This document shows, piece by piece, positions 46,480 through 58,512 of a DNA stretch of 64,000 bases. The notes beneath the pieces are model-generated. The model saw nothing but the letters and a program-made list of their open reading frames with translations. It ran no database searches and was not told where the DNA came from. Both the position numbers and the translations under genes were made by a program. The stretch's first letter is position 1. Each line of letters begins with the position of its first letter. The stretch is from Aegilops tauschii subsp. strangulata (taxonomy: Eukaryota; Streptophyta; Magnoliopsida; Poales; Poaceae), in assembly GCF_002575655.3 (NCBI RefSeq), contig NC_053035.3, positions 377,743,792 to 377,807,791 of the forward strand, in the 5' to 3' direction.

Positions 46480-48395
46480 ATGGAGTCCGATGCTTCTAGT
46501 ACCAAGAGGGCAAGGCTCGTGCCACCGACGATGGATTCCTCTGGGTGTTTGGCGGTGCCGGCGGGGACTGGTGAGGGTCCGCCCACCGGATCTGAGGAGC
46601 ACGGGAAAAAAACTCGTCCGGACCGCATCAGCAATCTCCCAGACGTCATCCTAGGTGAGATCATCTCTCGTCTCCCCATCAGGGATAGCATCCGTACTCT
46701 CATCCTCGCTCGTCAATGGCTTCCTTTATGGCCCACCGCTCCTCTGAATCTCGACTGCCGTGAGATCCCTGCCCCTCGTCTTTTTAAGCCTCTAGAAACA
46801 GTTCATATCAAGAAAATCTCCATGGCGCCTCCTACCTGGGAGCTCGCCCGTGAAAGGCACTTCGGAACTCGGTGCCCTCGCAAATCTGGCACTGACGATA
46901 CGACCCTTCCGGAAGCCATCCTCTCCGCCCATGTGGGCGCAGTTCACCGTCTCTGCATACCGGCGTGCTACCTCCAGTCCGGACCCTCCGCCGTCGATGC
47001 CTGGTTGAAATCATCCAAACTGAACAATCTCGAGGTGCTCGAGTTCTATTACATGTTCCCAGATTTCGTGAGAGAGTGTGTCGTACGAGCACTCACACAC
47101 CCATCATCTGCGCCTTTTGCACCGGCATCCTTCTCTCCGTTTGCATCCTCCCTACACACCGCCACCTTTGCTCTTTGCCAAATACTAGACAGTTACGTTC
47201 AGGCTCTTAAACTACCACTGCTCAAGAGGCTTTCACTTGTGGACGTTCGTATATCAGACATCTCGCTTGAAAGCATCATCCACTCTAGTTGCCCCGCACT
47301 CCGGTGCCTACTGCTTACTTGGAATATGGAAAGCCGCTGCATAAGAATAAACTCACGTAACCTTGTAAGCATTGGAATTCGTTGTGGACATGGCGAACTT
47401 GTTATAGAGGATGCCCCATCACTTCAGTGGTTGCTTAACGATATTCTCAGCAGCAACTTGCAGATAACTGTCACGTCTGCACCTAAACTGGAGACTGTGG
47501 GCAAATTCCATGATTTTTTCTCTGAATCCAAGGTCACGCATAACCCTACAGTTATCCAGTACCTAGTTTTCAGCTGCATTTGTCTGAGTAAACAAATTTC
47601 ATGTAATAGAACCTTTTGTTCAATTTTTAAAATAGTTGTGCGTGCACCATGCAGGGTTTGCCGGCAGTCAGCCTGTCAACAATGCTTCAAACGGTCAAGA
47701 CTTTGCTCATCAAGATGTGTTTTGAAGTGGACGTGGCCGTTTCCCTGATGCAATGCTTTCGAAGCCTTGAGAACTTGTTTATCGAGGTGATGATTCGCAC
47801 ACACATTGAAAGCCCATAACATGCATACTGTACTACTTCTACTGTATGTCTTAAAAGGCTTGTCTTACATTCGTCTGTAAATTGATACACCCGTGGCTAG
47901 ACATGTTTTAGTATTACATACACCCGTATCTACAAAAAAATCCAATAAATACCTTACGCTAGATGCTCTTTCGACAGAATCTCTGTTTTTAGAGCTTAAG
48001 TATTTTCATTCTTCATGTACATCTAGGGAGGACTCTGTTGCGGAGAAACAAATACATGGCGTCGTAAGCACCGACCGTTTGTCAAACGAGATGACTTTCG
48101 TCTGAAGACAGTAACGCTGGATGACTATGAACCCTGCTTGGTAAACATTGAATTTGTGAGATTCTTTGTTCTGAGTGCAAGCAAGCTTGAGACCATCAGG
48201 CTTAACTATCGCTTCCACCAAGACTTCACGGAAGAATTTTACGAAAAGCATCAAAAGGATCTTCCGTGGCACAAAAAGGCTTCTGAACGTGCTCGCCTTA
48301 TATTATCAGGAGCGTGCAAGCACCGGTTCTTTTATTTAAAACTCACGCGTGTTGAATACCTGGATTTGACGGACCCATTCAGATGTGACTGCTGA
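46480..48395 (+). CDS. F-box/LRR/FBD gene, copy G (exon 1 intact)
   Basis: ATG at 46480 opens an uninterrupted exon 1: an F-box at residues about 47-88 ([20 protein letters not shown]) followed by leucine-rich repeats. Exon 2 is 47655-47786 (132 nt) and exon 3 48027-48395, encoding the FBD domain (LKTVTLDDYE, FVRFFVLSASKLETIRLNY) to TGA. Exon 1 ends atcca|gtacct at 47558, 1079 nt, one base short of the whole-codon lengths seen in A, C and F, because the usual cag|gtac junction has lost a G. Splicing here would put exons 2-3 out of frame. If intron 1 is retained, the frame stays open to 47748, giving 422 residues without FBD. So it is either a shortened F-box/LRR protein or a very young pseudogene. 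Confidence 0.75.
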
Positions 48396-48690
48396 ACACA
48401 GAGCTGGAGTAAGTTGTCCAAGCTTGCAGGGTTACATGTTGTTGCACCGTTTTGAACGTGCGTTTCGTCTGAACATGAACAGATAACCCTTGTAATATTT
48501 TGTACCGTCTGTAAGCTTGCCATAACAATCCTTGATTAGAAAGTGTTTTAACTGTGCAAACGAAAGTGTTGTAACTGTGCAAACGTCAATGTTTCAGCGG
48601 AAAGATTCTGAGTATTTTACCGTCACGACACTGACTCTTTGTTAGTATAGTACCATGTTCCCACTGATAATGAAATCGTCAGTGGGAACC
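48396..48690. other. 3' flank of F-box copy G
   Basis: Likely 3' UTR and adjacent DNA; no gene seen. Confidence 0.5.
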
Positions 48691-49760
48691 TTTCCAATAC
48701 CAAAGCAAGTCCGTGATTGGTAGGCCAATAAACCATGTGTCTTGTGACATGACAGCTGTTCTTCGTCTTAAGGTCAGACTTTGTCTAGAAACTTCACAAC
48801 CGTGCTTTTCTAACTGAGTATCAAGAAGGTTGGTACACGTGCATGTAGAGCCCTTACTTCGGCGCCTTCTACGCACACTTTTCTGCACCCAGAGAGGGTT
48901 TATGCTGAGTCAGGCCTGGAGAAACGCCACGCCCGTGCGTGTAGTGACTCCCCAACAGTGCCTCCGGCGCGTGCATCTATGTGCCTCCATAGCTGACATA
49001 AGCCGTGACTGTTAGGTGCCCGTGGAGCCAGACGCCCGCGGGTCCAGAGAGCTCACAACGGTGCCTCTCCAGCAGAGCATTCTCACCCATGCCTCTGCCA
49101 CCACACTTTTGTGCATCCATTGGGCTGACACTCGTGCCTGAGAGGCTTCATTTCCGTGCCTCTGGTGTTTCAATACACGTGCCTCACATGACACTTGCCA
49201 TGACCCTTGTGATTGCAGAGAATACACACCCGTGCCTCCATAGCTGAGTATTCTGATCCATGCCTCTGCCACTGAAATTTTATGCATTCAGAGGGTTGAC
49301 AATCATACGTGCCTGTAGAGGCTAGACTTCGGTGCCTCCGGAGCCTGCAACCTTGTGCCTCACGTGCCACGAGCCGTGGCTTTTATGTTCCCCTGGAGAC
49401 ACACTGCCGTGGATCCAGAGACTTCACAAACGTGTCTTTTCAACTGAGTGTTCGCAGCCATGCCTCTTCCACCACACTTTTGTGCATCTAGGGAGTTGAT
49501 AGCTGGCTCTGTGGAGGCTTCAACGAGGTCCGTGCTTGTACATACTGCAATTAGATGCCTCCACCGCCTGCATGCACGTGCCTCACATGACATTTGCCCC
49601 TGTGTCGTGGCGCCACACCCCCGTGTCTCTACAGACCGCACAACCGTGCATCTCTAACTGAGTATTCGGACACATGCCTCTGCCACCAAACTTCTGTGTA
49701 TCTGGACAGTTGATACCCGTGCCTCGTGAAGACGTACGTCTGTCGACGCCGTGACTATTC
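48691..49760. repeat. Higher-order cgtgcct repeat array
   Basis: The clearest form of the spacer repeat. A composite unit containing 'aactgagtattc', 'catgcctctgccaccacact', 'ttgtgcatc', 'cgtgcct..agagg', 'gtgcctccgg' and 'gtgcctcacatgacacttgcc' recurs. The gagtattc-type marker falls at about 48815, 49075, 49246, 49446 and 49659, so units are roughly 170-260 bp. ORFs here are by-products of the repeat. Confidence 0.8.
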
Positions 49761-49890
49761 CACCACGTCTGTCGAAATCCTCTAGATTAGGTACGTATAT
49801 ATATTGTCGTCTTTATGAATCATAAAACCCTAACCCTTTTCCCAGATCCACCGCATAGAGACCTGCAACGGAGGCCGCACGAGCTTGGCA
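49761..49890 (+). promoter_or_regulatory. Promoter and leader of F-box copy H
   Basis: A TATA-like run (gtatatatatattg, about 49795-49806) lies about 90 bp before the ATG. This differs from both promoter types seen upstream of copies A-F. Confidence 0.5.
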
Positions 49891-51547
49891 ATGGAGATGA
49901 AGAAGCGTGCCTCTAGCAACAAGAAGACGAGGTTCGCGGCTGTACCCATGCCCTCTAAGCTCGTTAAGAGGAGCGGCTGTGGCTCGCCCACTGGATCTGT
50001 GAACCATGTTGAGTCTGGTCCGGACCACATCAGCGATCATCCCGATGCCATCCTCGGCGAGATCATCTCTCGTCTGCCCATAAAGGAAGGCATGCGCACA
50101 CAAGTGCTCGCATCTCGGTGGCGCCGCATATGGCGCACCACACCACTCGATCTCGACTTTCGTGTGATCCTTGATACTCGTTCTACCAGATCTCTGGAAA
50201 AAATCTGTTGCCAAATCATCCGCGTTCTCCCGGGCAAGCAAATCATCCATGAAACATACATCGGAACTCAATGCCGACATCTTAGTTGCAACTGCCGCGG
50301 AGAACCTGTCGCTGATGGCTTCAGTCTTCCTGTATCTATCCTCTCCGATCACAAGGGCCCGATTCGCCGCCTCTGCATCCCGACAACCTACCTCCAGTGC
50401 GAACCTTGTGGCGTCGATGAGTTGTTCCTGTCTCGGAATCTGGACCAACTCCAGGTTTTTAGAGTTCTATCATATATTCCCAAAGTTCTTCTACCCAGGG
50501 CCCAGGCAAGCACACAGAATCCCTTCTTCTATGCCTTCGCCACCGGCATCCATCTCGAGATTTCGCTCGTCTCTCCACACCATCACCTTCGCCATGTGCA
50601 AACTAGAAGACAATCTTTGTAGAAATGCTTTGCCTCCCACTGCTCAGGAGACTTTCGCTGGTGGAGGTTTATATATCGGATGTCTCTTTGCGGAAGTTCA
50701 TCCACCACAGTTGCCCTGCCCCGCAGTGCCTGCTGCTTGTTTGCAACAAGAAATTCTGCTATCTATGAATAAACTCAGCTAGGCTTGTAAGCATTGGCAT
50801 TCGTTCCGACGGAGGAAAACTGATCATTGAGGATGCGCCATCCCTCCGGAGACTGCTACATGATTCTGTAGATGCACAACTACAGATAATAGTTTTGTCC
50901 GCACCTGTGTTGGACACACTGGGAAAAATTTCTGAATTACCCAACGAAACAAATAACGTCATTGGGACTACAGTTATTCAGGTACTGCCTCTGCACATTA
51001 CTTTGACATGCGTTATTCAAAAGCACTTGAGATTCACATCCACGAGCTAATAATATCACGTTATGTGTTCAATGAAGGGTCTCTGCATAAGTAGCCTACA
51101 CGCGGTGCTGGATTCCGTCAAGACCTTGTTTATCTCACAGACATGCTTTAATCTGGATGAGATTGTTGACTTGCTGTGATGCTTTCAATGCTTGCAAAAC
51201 TTGTTTATCGAGGTGATGATTTCACACACGTTGAAAGCCCACGCATAATATGCATAATATACTAGCACTAACTCTTAAGTTTGCTCTTCTCGTGTGTTTA
51301 GGGGGGAGGATGGGATCAAAGAGGTATAACAAATGAATGGCGCCAAAAGCAGCGGGTGTTTCTCAATAATCACGACATTTGTTTGAGGACATTAACGCTG
51401 GAAGACTATGAAGTCACAGATGCAAACACTGAATTTGTGACATTCTTTATTCTCAATGCTAGGATGCTACTGACCATCAGGCTTAAGTTTGGCCTGCGCA
51501 GAGATTTTACTCGTGAATTTTACAAACGGCAAGAATAGGTACTGCAG
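49891..51547 (+). pseudogene. F-box/LRR/FBD gene, copy H, cut by a retrotransposon
   Basis: ATG at 49891; exon 1 to 50981, exon 2 51078-51212, exon 3 from 51302. The F-box ([20 protein letters not shown]) is present. A T-run at 50456-50460 has one T too many relative to paralogues and shifts the frame before the repeats. A second shift follows near 50620. A stop lies near 50764 in the leucine-rich part, TGA at 51177-51179 in exon 2, and TAG at 51536-51538 in exon 3. The FBD sequence (LRTLTLEDYE, FVTFFILNAR) stops at 51547, where an Angela-like LTR begins, so the last ~45 codons are separated or lost. Copy H is the most diverged and most damaged member. Confidence 0.85.
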
Positions 51548-53258
51548 TGTTGGAAATATGCCCTAGAGGCAATAATAAATGGTTATTATTATATTTCTTT
51601 GTTCATGGTAATTGTCTATTTTTCATGCTATAATTGTGTTATCCGGAAATCGCAATGCATGTGTGAATACATAGACCACAACGTGTCCCTAGTAAGCCTC
51701 TAGTTGACTAGCTTGTTGATCAACAGATAGTCATGGTTTCCTGACTATGGACATTGGATGTCATTGATAACGGGATCACATCATTAGGAGAATGATGTGA
51801 TGGACAAGACCCAATCCTAAGCATAGCTCAAAGATCGTGTAGTTCGTTTGCTAGAGCTTTTCCAATGTCAAGTATCTTCTCCTTAGACCATGAGATCGTG
51901 CAACTCCCGGATACCGTAGGAGTACTTTGGGTGTGCCAAACGTCACAACGTAACTGGGTGACTATAAAGGTACACTACGGGTATCTCCGAAAGTGTCTGT
52001 TGGGTTGGCACGGATCGAGACTGGGATTTGTCACTCCGTATGACGGAGAGGTATCTCTGGGCCCACTCGGTAATGCATCATCATAATGAGCTCAATATGA
52101 CTAAGGAGTTAGTCACGGGATCATGCATTGCGGTACGAGTAAAGAGACTTGCCTGTAACGAGATTGAACAAGGTATTGGGATACCGACGATCGAATCTCG
52201 GGCAAGTAACATACCGATTGACAAAGGGAATTGTATACGGGATTGATTGAATCCTCGACATCGTGGTTCATCCGATGAGATCATCGTGGAACATGTGGGA
52301 GCCAACATGGGTATCCAGATCCCGCTGTTGGTTATTGACCGGAGAGGCGTCTCGGTCATGTCTGCATGTCTCCCGAACCCGTAGGGTCTACACACTTAAG
52401 GTTCGGTGACGCTAGGGTTGTAGAGATATGAGTATGCGGAAACCCGAAAGTTGTTCGGAGTCCCGGATGAGATCCCGGACGTCACGAGGAGTTCCGGAAT
52501 GGTCCGGAGGTGAAGAATTATATATAGGAAGTCCAGTTTCGGCCACCGAAAAAGTTTCGGGGGTTATCGGTATTGTACCGGGACCACCGGAAGGGTCCCG
52601 GGGGTCCACCGGGTGGGGCCACCTATCCCGGAGGGCCCCATGGGCTGAAGTGGGAAGGGAACCAGCCCTTAGTGGGCTGGGGCGCCCCCCATGGGCCTCC
52701 CCCCTGCGCCTAGGGTTGGAAACCCTAGGGTGGGGGCGCCCCACTTGACTTGGGGGGGGGGGGGAGTTTCCCCCCCTTGGCCGCCGCCCCCCCATAGATG
52801 GGTTCCTGGCCGGCGCCCCCTCCCAGGGGGCCTATATAAAGGGGGGGGAGGGAGGGCAGCAATACTACAGCCTTTGGCGCCTCCCTCCTCCCCTGCAACA
52901 CCTGTCCCTCTCGCAGAAGCTCGGCAAAGCCCTGCCGAGATCCCACTACATCCACCACCACGCCGTCGTGCTGCTGGATCTCCATCAACCTCTCCTTCCC
53001 CCTTGCTGGATCAAGAAGGAGGAGACGTCGCTGCTCCGTACGTGTGTTGAACGCGGAGGTGCCGTCCGTTCAGCACTCGGTCATCGGTGATTTGGATCAC
53101 GACGAGTATGACTCCATCAACCTCGTTCATTGGAACGCTTCCGCTCGCGATCTACAAGGGTATGTAGATGCACTCCTTTCCCATCATTGTTAGTATACTC
53201 CATAGATGGATCTTGGTGATGCGTAGAAAATTTTAAAATTCTGCTACGATCCCCAGCA
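51548..53258 (+). repeat. 5' LTR of the Angela-like element
   Basis: 1711 bp, starting TGTTGGAAAT and ending ccccagca (the usual ...CCCAACA with one change), so TG...CA ends are present. The first 650 bp are moderate in GC; 52560-52860 is very GC-rich with a G13/C7 inverted pair at 52752-52776. The 5 bp before it are tgcag, a candidate target duplication that cannot be tested without the 3' LTR. Confidence 0.92.
52832..52840 (+). promoter_or_regulatory. TATA box of the Angela-like LTR
   Basis: ctatataaa in the GC-rich part of the LTR, at the usual position of the U3/R promoter of this family; transcription would start about 30 bp downstream. Confidence 0.75.
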
Positions 53259-53259
53259 G

Positions 53260-53276
53260 TGGCATCATGAGCCAGG
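53260..53276 (+). promoter_or_regulatory. Primer-binding site (initiator Met tRNA type)
   Basis: tggcatcatgagccagg lies one base after the LTR. It is a diverged form of the TGGTATCAGAGC sequence complementary to initiator methionine tRNA used by copia elements. Confidence 0.75.
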
Positions 53277-54553
53277 CCTATGCGTAGTTACTATGCACGA
53301 GTAGAACACAAAGCAGTTGTGGGCGTAGATGTTGCCAATTCTTCTTGCCGCTACTAGTCTTATCTTGTTTCGGCGGTATTGTGGGATGAAGCGGCCCGGA
53401 CCGACCTTACACGTACGCTTACATGAGACAGGTTCCACCGACTGACATGCACTAGTTGCATAAGGTGGCTAGCGGGTGTCTGTCTCTCCCACTTTAGTCG
53501 GAACGGATTCGATGAAAAGGGTCCTTATGAAGGGTAAATAGAAATTGGCATATCACGTTGTGGTTTTACGTAGGTAAGAAACGTTCTTGCTAGAACCCTA
53601 TACAAGGCACGTAAAAACTTGCAACAACAATTAGAGGACGTCTAACTTGTTTTTGCAGCATGTGCTATGTGATGTGATATGGCCAGAAGATGTGATGAAT
53701 GATATATGTGATGTATGAGATTGATCATATTCTTGTAATAGGAATCACGACTTGCATGTCGATGAGTATGACAACCGGCAGGAGCCATAGGAGTTGTCCT
53801 TATTTTTGTATGACCTGCGTGTCATTGAATAACACCATGTAAATTACTTTACTTTATTGCTAAGCGCGTTAGCCATAGAAGTAGAAGTAATCGTTGGCGT
53901 GACAACTTCATGAAGACACGATGATGGAGATCATGGTGTCATGCCGGTGACAAAGATGATCATGGCGCCCCGAAGATGGAGATCAAAGGAGCAAAATGAT
54001 ATTGGCCATATCATGTCACTATTTGATTGCATGTGATGTTTATCATGTTTTGCATCTTATTTGCTTAGAACGACGGTAGTAAGTAAGATGATCCCTTATG
54101 ATAATTTCAAGAAAGTGTTCCCCCTAACTGTGCACCGTTGCGAAGGTTCGTTGTTTTGAAGCACCACGTGATGATCGGGTGTGATAGATTCTAACGTTCG
54201 CATACAACGGGTGTTGACGAGCCTAGCATGTACAGACATGGCCTCGGAACACACGCAATACACTTAGGTTGACTTGACGAGCCTAGCATGTACAGACATG
54301 GCCTCGGAACACGGAGGACCGAAAGGTCGAGCATGAGTCGTATAGAAGATACGATCAACATGGAGATGTTCACCGATCTTGACTAGTCCGTCTCACGTGA
54401 TGATCGGACACGGCCTAGTTAACTCGGATCATGTTTCACTTAGATGACTAGAGGGATGTCTATCTGAGTGGGAGTTCATTGAATAATTTGATTATATGAA
54501 CTTAATTATCATGAACTTAGTCTAAAATCTTTACAATATGTCTTGTAGATCAA
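53277..54553 (+). other. Untranslated leader of the Angela-like element
   Basis: About 1.28 kb between the primer-binding site and gag. It has no long plus-strand coding frame. A direct repeat of about 38 bp (cttgacgagcctagcatgta...) occurs twice, 62 bp apart, at about 54213 and 54275. Confidence 0.7.
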
Positions 54554-57335
54554 ATGGCCCACGTTGTCCTCAACTTCAACGCGTTCCTAGAGAAAACCAA
54601 GCTGAAAGATGATGGCAGCAACTATACGGACTGGGTCCGGAACCTGAGGATCATCCTCATAGCAGCCAAGAAAGATTATGTCCTAGAAGCACCGCTAGGT
54701 GAAGCACCAATCCCAGAGAACCAAGACATTATGAACGCTTGGCAATCATGTGCTGATGATTACTCCCTCGTTTAGTGCGGCATGCTTTACAGCTTAGAAC
54801 CGGGGCTCCAAAAGCATTTTGAGAAGCATGGAGCATATGAGATGTTCGAAGAGCTGAAAATGGTTTTCCAAGCTCATGCCCGGGTCGAGAGATATGAAGT
54901 CTCCGACAAGTTCTTCAGCTGTAAAATGGAGGAGAACAGTTCTGTTAGTGAGCACATACTCAGAATGTCTGGGTTACACAACCGCTTATCCCAGCTGGGA
55001 GTTAATCTCCCGGATGACGCGGTCATTGACAGAATCCTTCAGTCGCTTCCACCAAGCTACAAGAGCTTTGTGATGAACTTCAATATGCAGGGGATGGAAA
55101 AGACCATTCCCGAGGTATATTCAATGCTGAAATCAGCGGAGGTGGAGATCAGAAAAGAACATCAAGTGTTGATGGTGAATAAAACCACTGAGTTCAAGAA
55201 GGGCAAGGGTAAGAAGAACTTCAAGAAGGACGGCAAGGGAGTTGCCGCGCCCGGTAAGCCAGTTACTGGGAAGAAGCCAAGGAATGGACCCAAGCCTGAG
55301 ACTGAGTGCTTTTATTGCAAGGGAAGTGGTCACTGGAAGCGGAACTGCCCCAAATACTTAGCGGACAAGAAGGCCGGCAACACCAAAGGTATATGTGATA
55401 TACATGTAATTGATGTGTACCTTACCAGTACTCGTAGTAGCTCCTGGGTATTTGATACCGGTGCGGTTGCTCATATTTGTAACTCAAAACAGGAACTACG
55501 GAATAAGCGGAGACTGGCAAAGGACGAGGTGACGATGCGCGTCGGGAATGGTTCCAAGGTCGATGTGATCGCCGTCGGCACGCTGCCTCTACATTTACCT
55601 ACGGGATTAGTTTTAAACCTCAATAATTGTTATTTAGTGCCAGCTTTGAGCATGAACATTGTATCTGGATCTCGTTTAATTCGAGATGGCTACTCATTTA
55701 AATCCGAGAATAATGGTTGTTCTATTTATTTGAGAGATATGTTTTATGGTCATGCCCCGCTGGTCAGTGGTTTATTCTTGATGAATCTCGAACGTGATGT
55801 TACACATATTCATAGTGTGAATACCAAAAGATGTAAAGTTGATAACGATAGTCCCACATACTTGTGGCACTGCCGCCTTGGTCACATAGGTGTCAAGCGC
55901 ATGAAGAAGCTCCATGCAGATTGACTTTTGGAGTCTCTTGATTACGAATCATTTGACACATGCGAACCATGCCTCATGGGTAAGATGACCAAGACTCCGT
56001 TCTCCGGAACAATGGAGCGAGCAACCAATTTATTGGAAATCATACATACCGATGTGTGCGGTCCAATGAGTGTTGAGGCTCGCGGAGGATATCGTTATGT
56101 TCTCACTCTCACTGATGACTTAAGTAGATATGGGCATGTCTACCTAATGAAAACAAGTCTGAAACCTTTGAAAAGTTCAAGGAATTTCAGAGTGAGGTTG
56201 AGAATCAACGTGACAGGAAAATAAAATTCTTACGATCAGATCATGGTGGAGAATATTTAAGTCACGAATTTGGTACGCACTTAAGGAAATGTGGAATCGT
56301 TTCACAACTCACGCCGCCTGGAACACCTCAGCGAAACGGTGTGTCCGAACGTCGTAATCGCACTCTATTGGATATGGTGCGATCTATGATGTCTCTTACC
56401 GATTTACCGCTCTCATTTTGGGGCTATGCTTTAGAGACTGCCGCATTCACTTTAAATAGGGCTCCGTCAAAATCCGTTGAGACGACACCGTATGAATTAT
56501 GGTTTGGGAAGAAACCTAAGCTGTCGTTTCTAAAAGTTTGGGGATGCGATGCTTATGTCAAGAAACTTCAACCTGAAAAGCTCGAACCCAAGTCGGAGAA
56601 ATGCGTCTTCATAGGATACCCTAAGGAGACTATTGGGTATACCTTCTACCTTAGATCCGAAGGCAAGATCTTCGTTGCCAAGAACGGGTCCTTTCTGGAG
56701 AAAGAGTTTCTCTCGAAGGAAGTAAGTGCGAGGAAAGTGGAACTTGATGAGGTGATAGTCACCCCTTCCGTACCGGAAAGTAGTGCCGCGCGGGAAGATG
56801 TTCCTGTGGTGCCTACACCGACTGGGGAGGAAGTTAATGATGATGATCATGAAGCTTTGGATCAAGTTACTACTAAACTTCGTAGGTCCACAAGGACACG
56901 TTCCGCACCAGAGTGGTACGGCAACCCTGTCCTGGAAATCATGTTGTTAGACAATGGTGAACCTTCGAACTATGAAGAAGCGATGGCGGGCCCGGATTCT
57001 GACAAATGGCTAGAAGCCATGAAATCCGAGATAGGATCCATGTATGACAACGAAGTATGGACTTTGACTGACTTGCCCGATGATCGGCGAGCCATAGAAA
57101 ACAAATGGATCTGTAAGAAGACAGACGCGGATGGTAATGTGACCATCTATAAGGCTCGACTTGTCGCTAAGGGTTATCGACAAGTTCAAGGGGTTGACTA
57201 CGATGAGACTTTCTCACCCGTAGCGAAGCTGAAGTCCGTCCGAATCATGTTAGCAATTGCCGCATACTATGATTATGAGATATGACAGATGGACGTCAAA
57301 TGGCATTCCTTAATGGCTTCCTTAAGGAAGAATAG
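54554..57335 (+). pseudogene. copia gag-pol, truncated and mutated
   Basis: Domains in order: gag N-terminus (54554 on); zinc knuckle CFYCKGSGHWKRNC (about 55308-55350); aspartic protease WVFDTGAVAHIC (about 55445-55482, DTG triad); pre-integrase LWHCRLGHIG with CEPCLMGK; integrase core (HTDVCGPM near 56048, SDHGGEY near 56240, GTPQRNGVSERRN near 56325); and the start of reverse transcriptase (WLEAMKSEI, KARLVAKGY). Breaks: TAG 54776-54778, TGA 55922-55924, a frameshift in the integrase core near 56155, TGA 57283-57285 and a 1-nt loss near 57300. The region ends at 57335 at the gypsy insertion, so most of reverse transcriptase and all of RNase H are missing here. The mixed lesions show long inactivity. 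Confidence 0.9.
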
Positions 57336-58512
57336 TGTCGGGTGGTTGGTGCGACATATACCAATGGATGGCTTATCATTGTGGGTGCCAATAAAACATC
57401 GCCGGTGCCTGGAAACGGGATGAGGCGAAGACATGCACGCCGGCGGATCTTACCCAGGTTCGGGGCTCTCCGAGGAGATAGCACCCCTAGTCCTGCTCTG
57501 CGGGGTCTCCGCATGATCACTAGATCAGGAAAGGTAGCTACAATCGCTCCTAGAGCTGTTTTGGGGTTCAAGGGAGAAGAAGAACAAGACTAGCTCTAAC
57601 TTCTCTCTATCTATGGTGTGTGTGCTATGCTTAGAAGCCAACCCTTTGCATGGGTGCTCCGGGGGGGTTTATATAGGCCTACCCCCCGGGGGTACAATGG
57701 TAATCCGGCTGGGCACTGGTCCCAGCCGTCAGTGTCTACGCTCGCCGGCTTCTCCGCCGGCTGTTGGGTCCCGCCGACTGGTGGGCCCCGCCGGCTGCCG
57801 GCTCCTTGGTCGACAGGCCGGCCCCACCGCCTAGGGTCTTGTCAGCGGCTGCTTACTATAGCCTCGCCACTGATGACAAGGGCTTGGTCGAGGTAAGCGT
57901 GGCTACAGTGGGCCGCCTCGGGGGCTCTCACTGTAGCCTTACCTCGTCTTGTCTCCTTAATGGGGCTCCTGCTTCGAGGAAGGGAGTAGCCGGCTTCTGG
58001 GGGCCGGCTACGCCCTTGGCCGACTGGGAAAGGCCGGGCCGCCTTCGCGCCTCTCTCTGGCTGAAGGGGCCCGCCGCCCGTGGGCCGTACGGGAGTCTGT
58101 CGTGGATGACGTTGAGGCTAGCATGGCTACAGTGCCGAGCCGCACGGGAGATGGCCGTCCCGTACGGCCTCCTGTAGCCACGCCCGCCTCGGGCTTCAGG
58201 GGTAGTGGGCCGCACTGTGGCCTCACCCCGTCTTGTCTCCGTTATGTGGGAGTAGCTTTGGTGGTTGTGGTCTCGGCCGGCTTCTTGGAGTCGGCGCTCT
58301 TTGAGGCCGGCTTCTTGGAGTCGGCCACCCCGCGGCTGTCTTGGGGAGGGAGGTCGCTTGAGGCTGGGCCGCCTTCCGTGAGTCGGCTTCGGAGGTAGCC
58401 GGCCAGGGAAGGGGGTCCAACGTTTGGAGCGTTGGGAGGCCCAAAGGCCTGATAATTTTTCTGAAGAGCCAGGGGTAGTCGGCTAGGCTACCCGTGGCCA
58501 TTTACTCCGACA
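57336..58512 (-). repeat. 3' LTR of the gypsy element
   Basis: 1177 bp bounded by TGTCGG (57336-57341) and CCGACA (58507-58512), perfect short inverted ends with TG...CA. Read on the minus strand it starts TGTCGGAGTAAATGGCCACG, preceded by a purine-rich tract. Confidence 0.85.
57668..57677 (-). promoter_or_regulatory. TATA box of the gypsy LTR
   Basis: Minus strand cctatataaa between two C/G runs, which supports the minus orientation of the element. Confidence 0.7.

Larger units (their letters stand above)
51548..57335 (+). mobile_element. Ty1-copia retrotransposon, Angela/WIS/BARE-1 type, interrupted
   Basis: Plus-strand element with a 1711-bp 5' LTR, a primer-binding site, a leader and a gag-pol region in copia order (gag, protease, integrase, reverse transcriptase). 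The LTR start (TGTTGGAAATATGCCCTAGA) is the hallmark of the Angela/WIS/BARE-1 family, the commonest LTR group in wheat and barley. It is inserted in the FBD exon of F-box copy H. It is cut in its reverse-transcriptase region at 57335 by a Ty3-gypsy element; the rest, including the 3' LTR, must lie beyond the window. Several stops and a frameshift make it non-autonomous. Confidence 0.92.
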
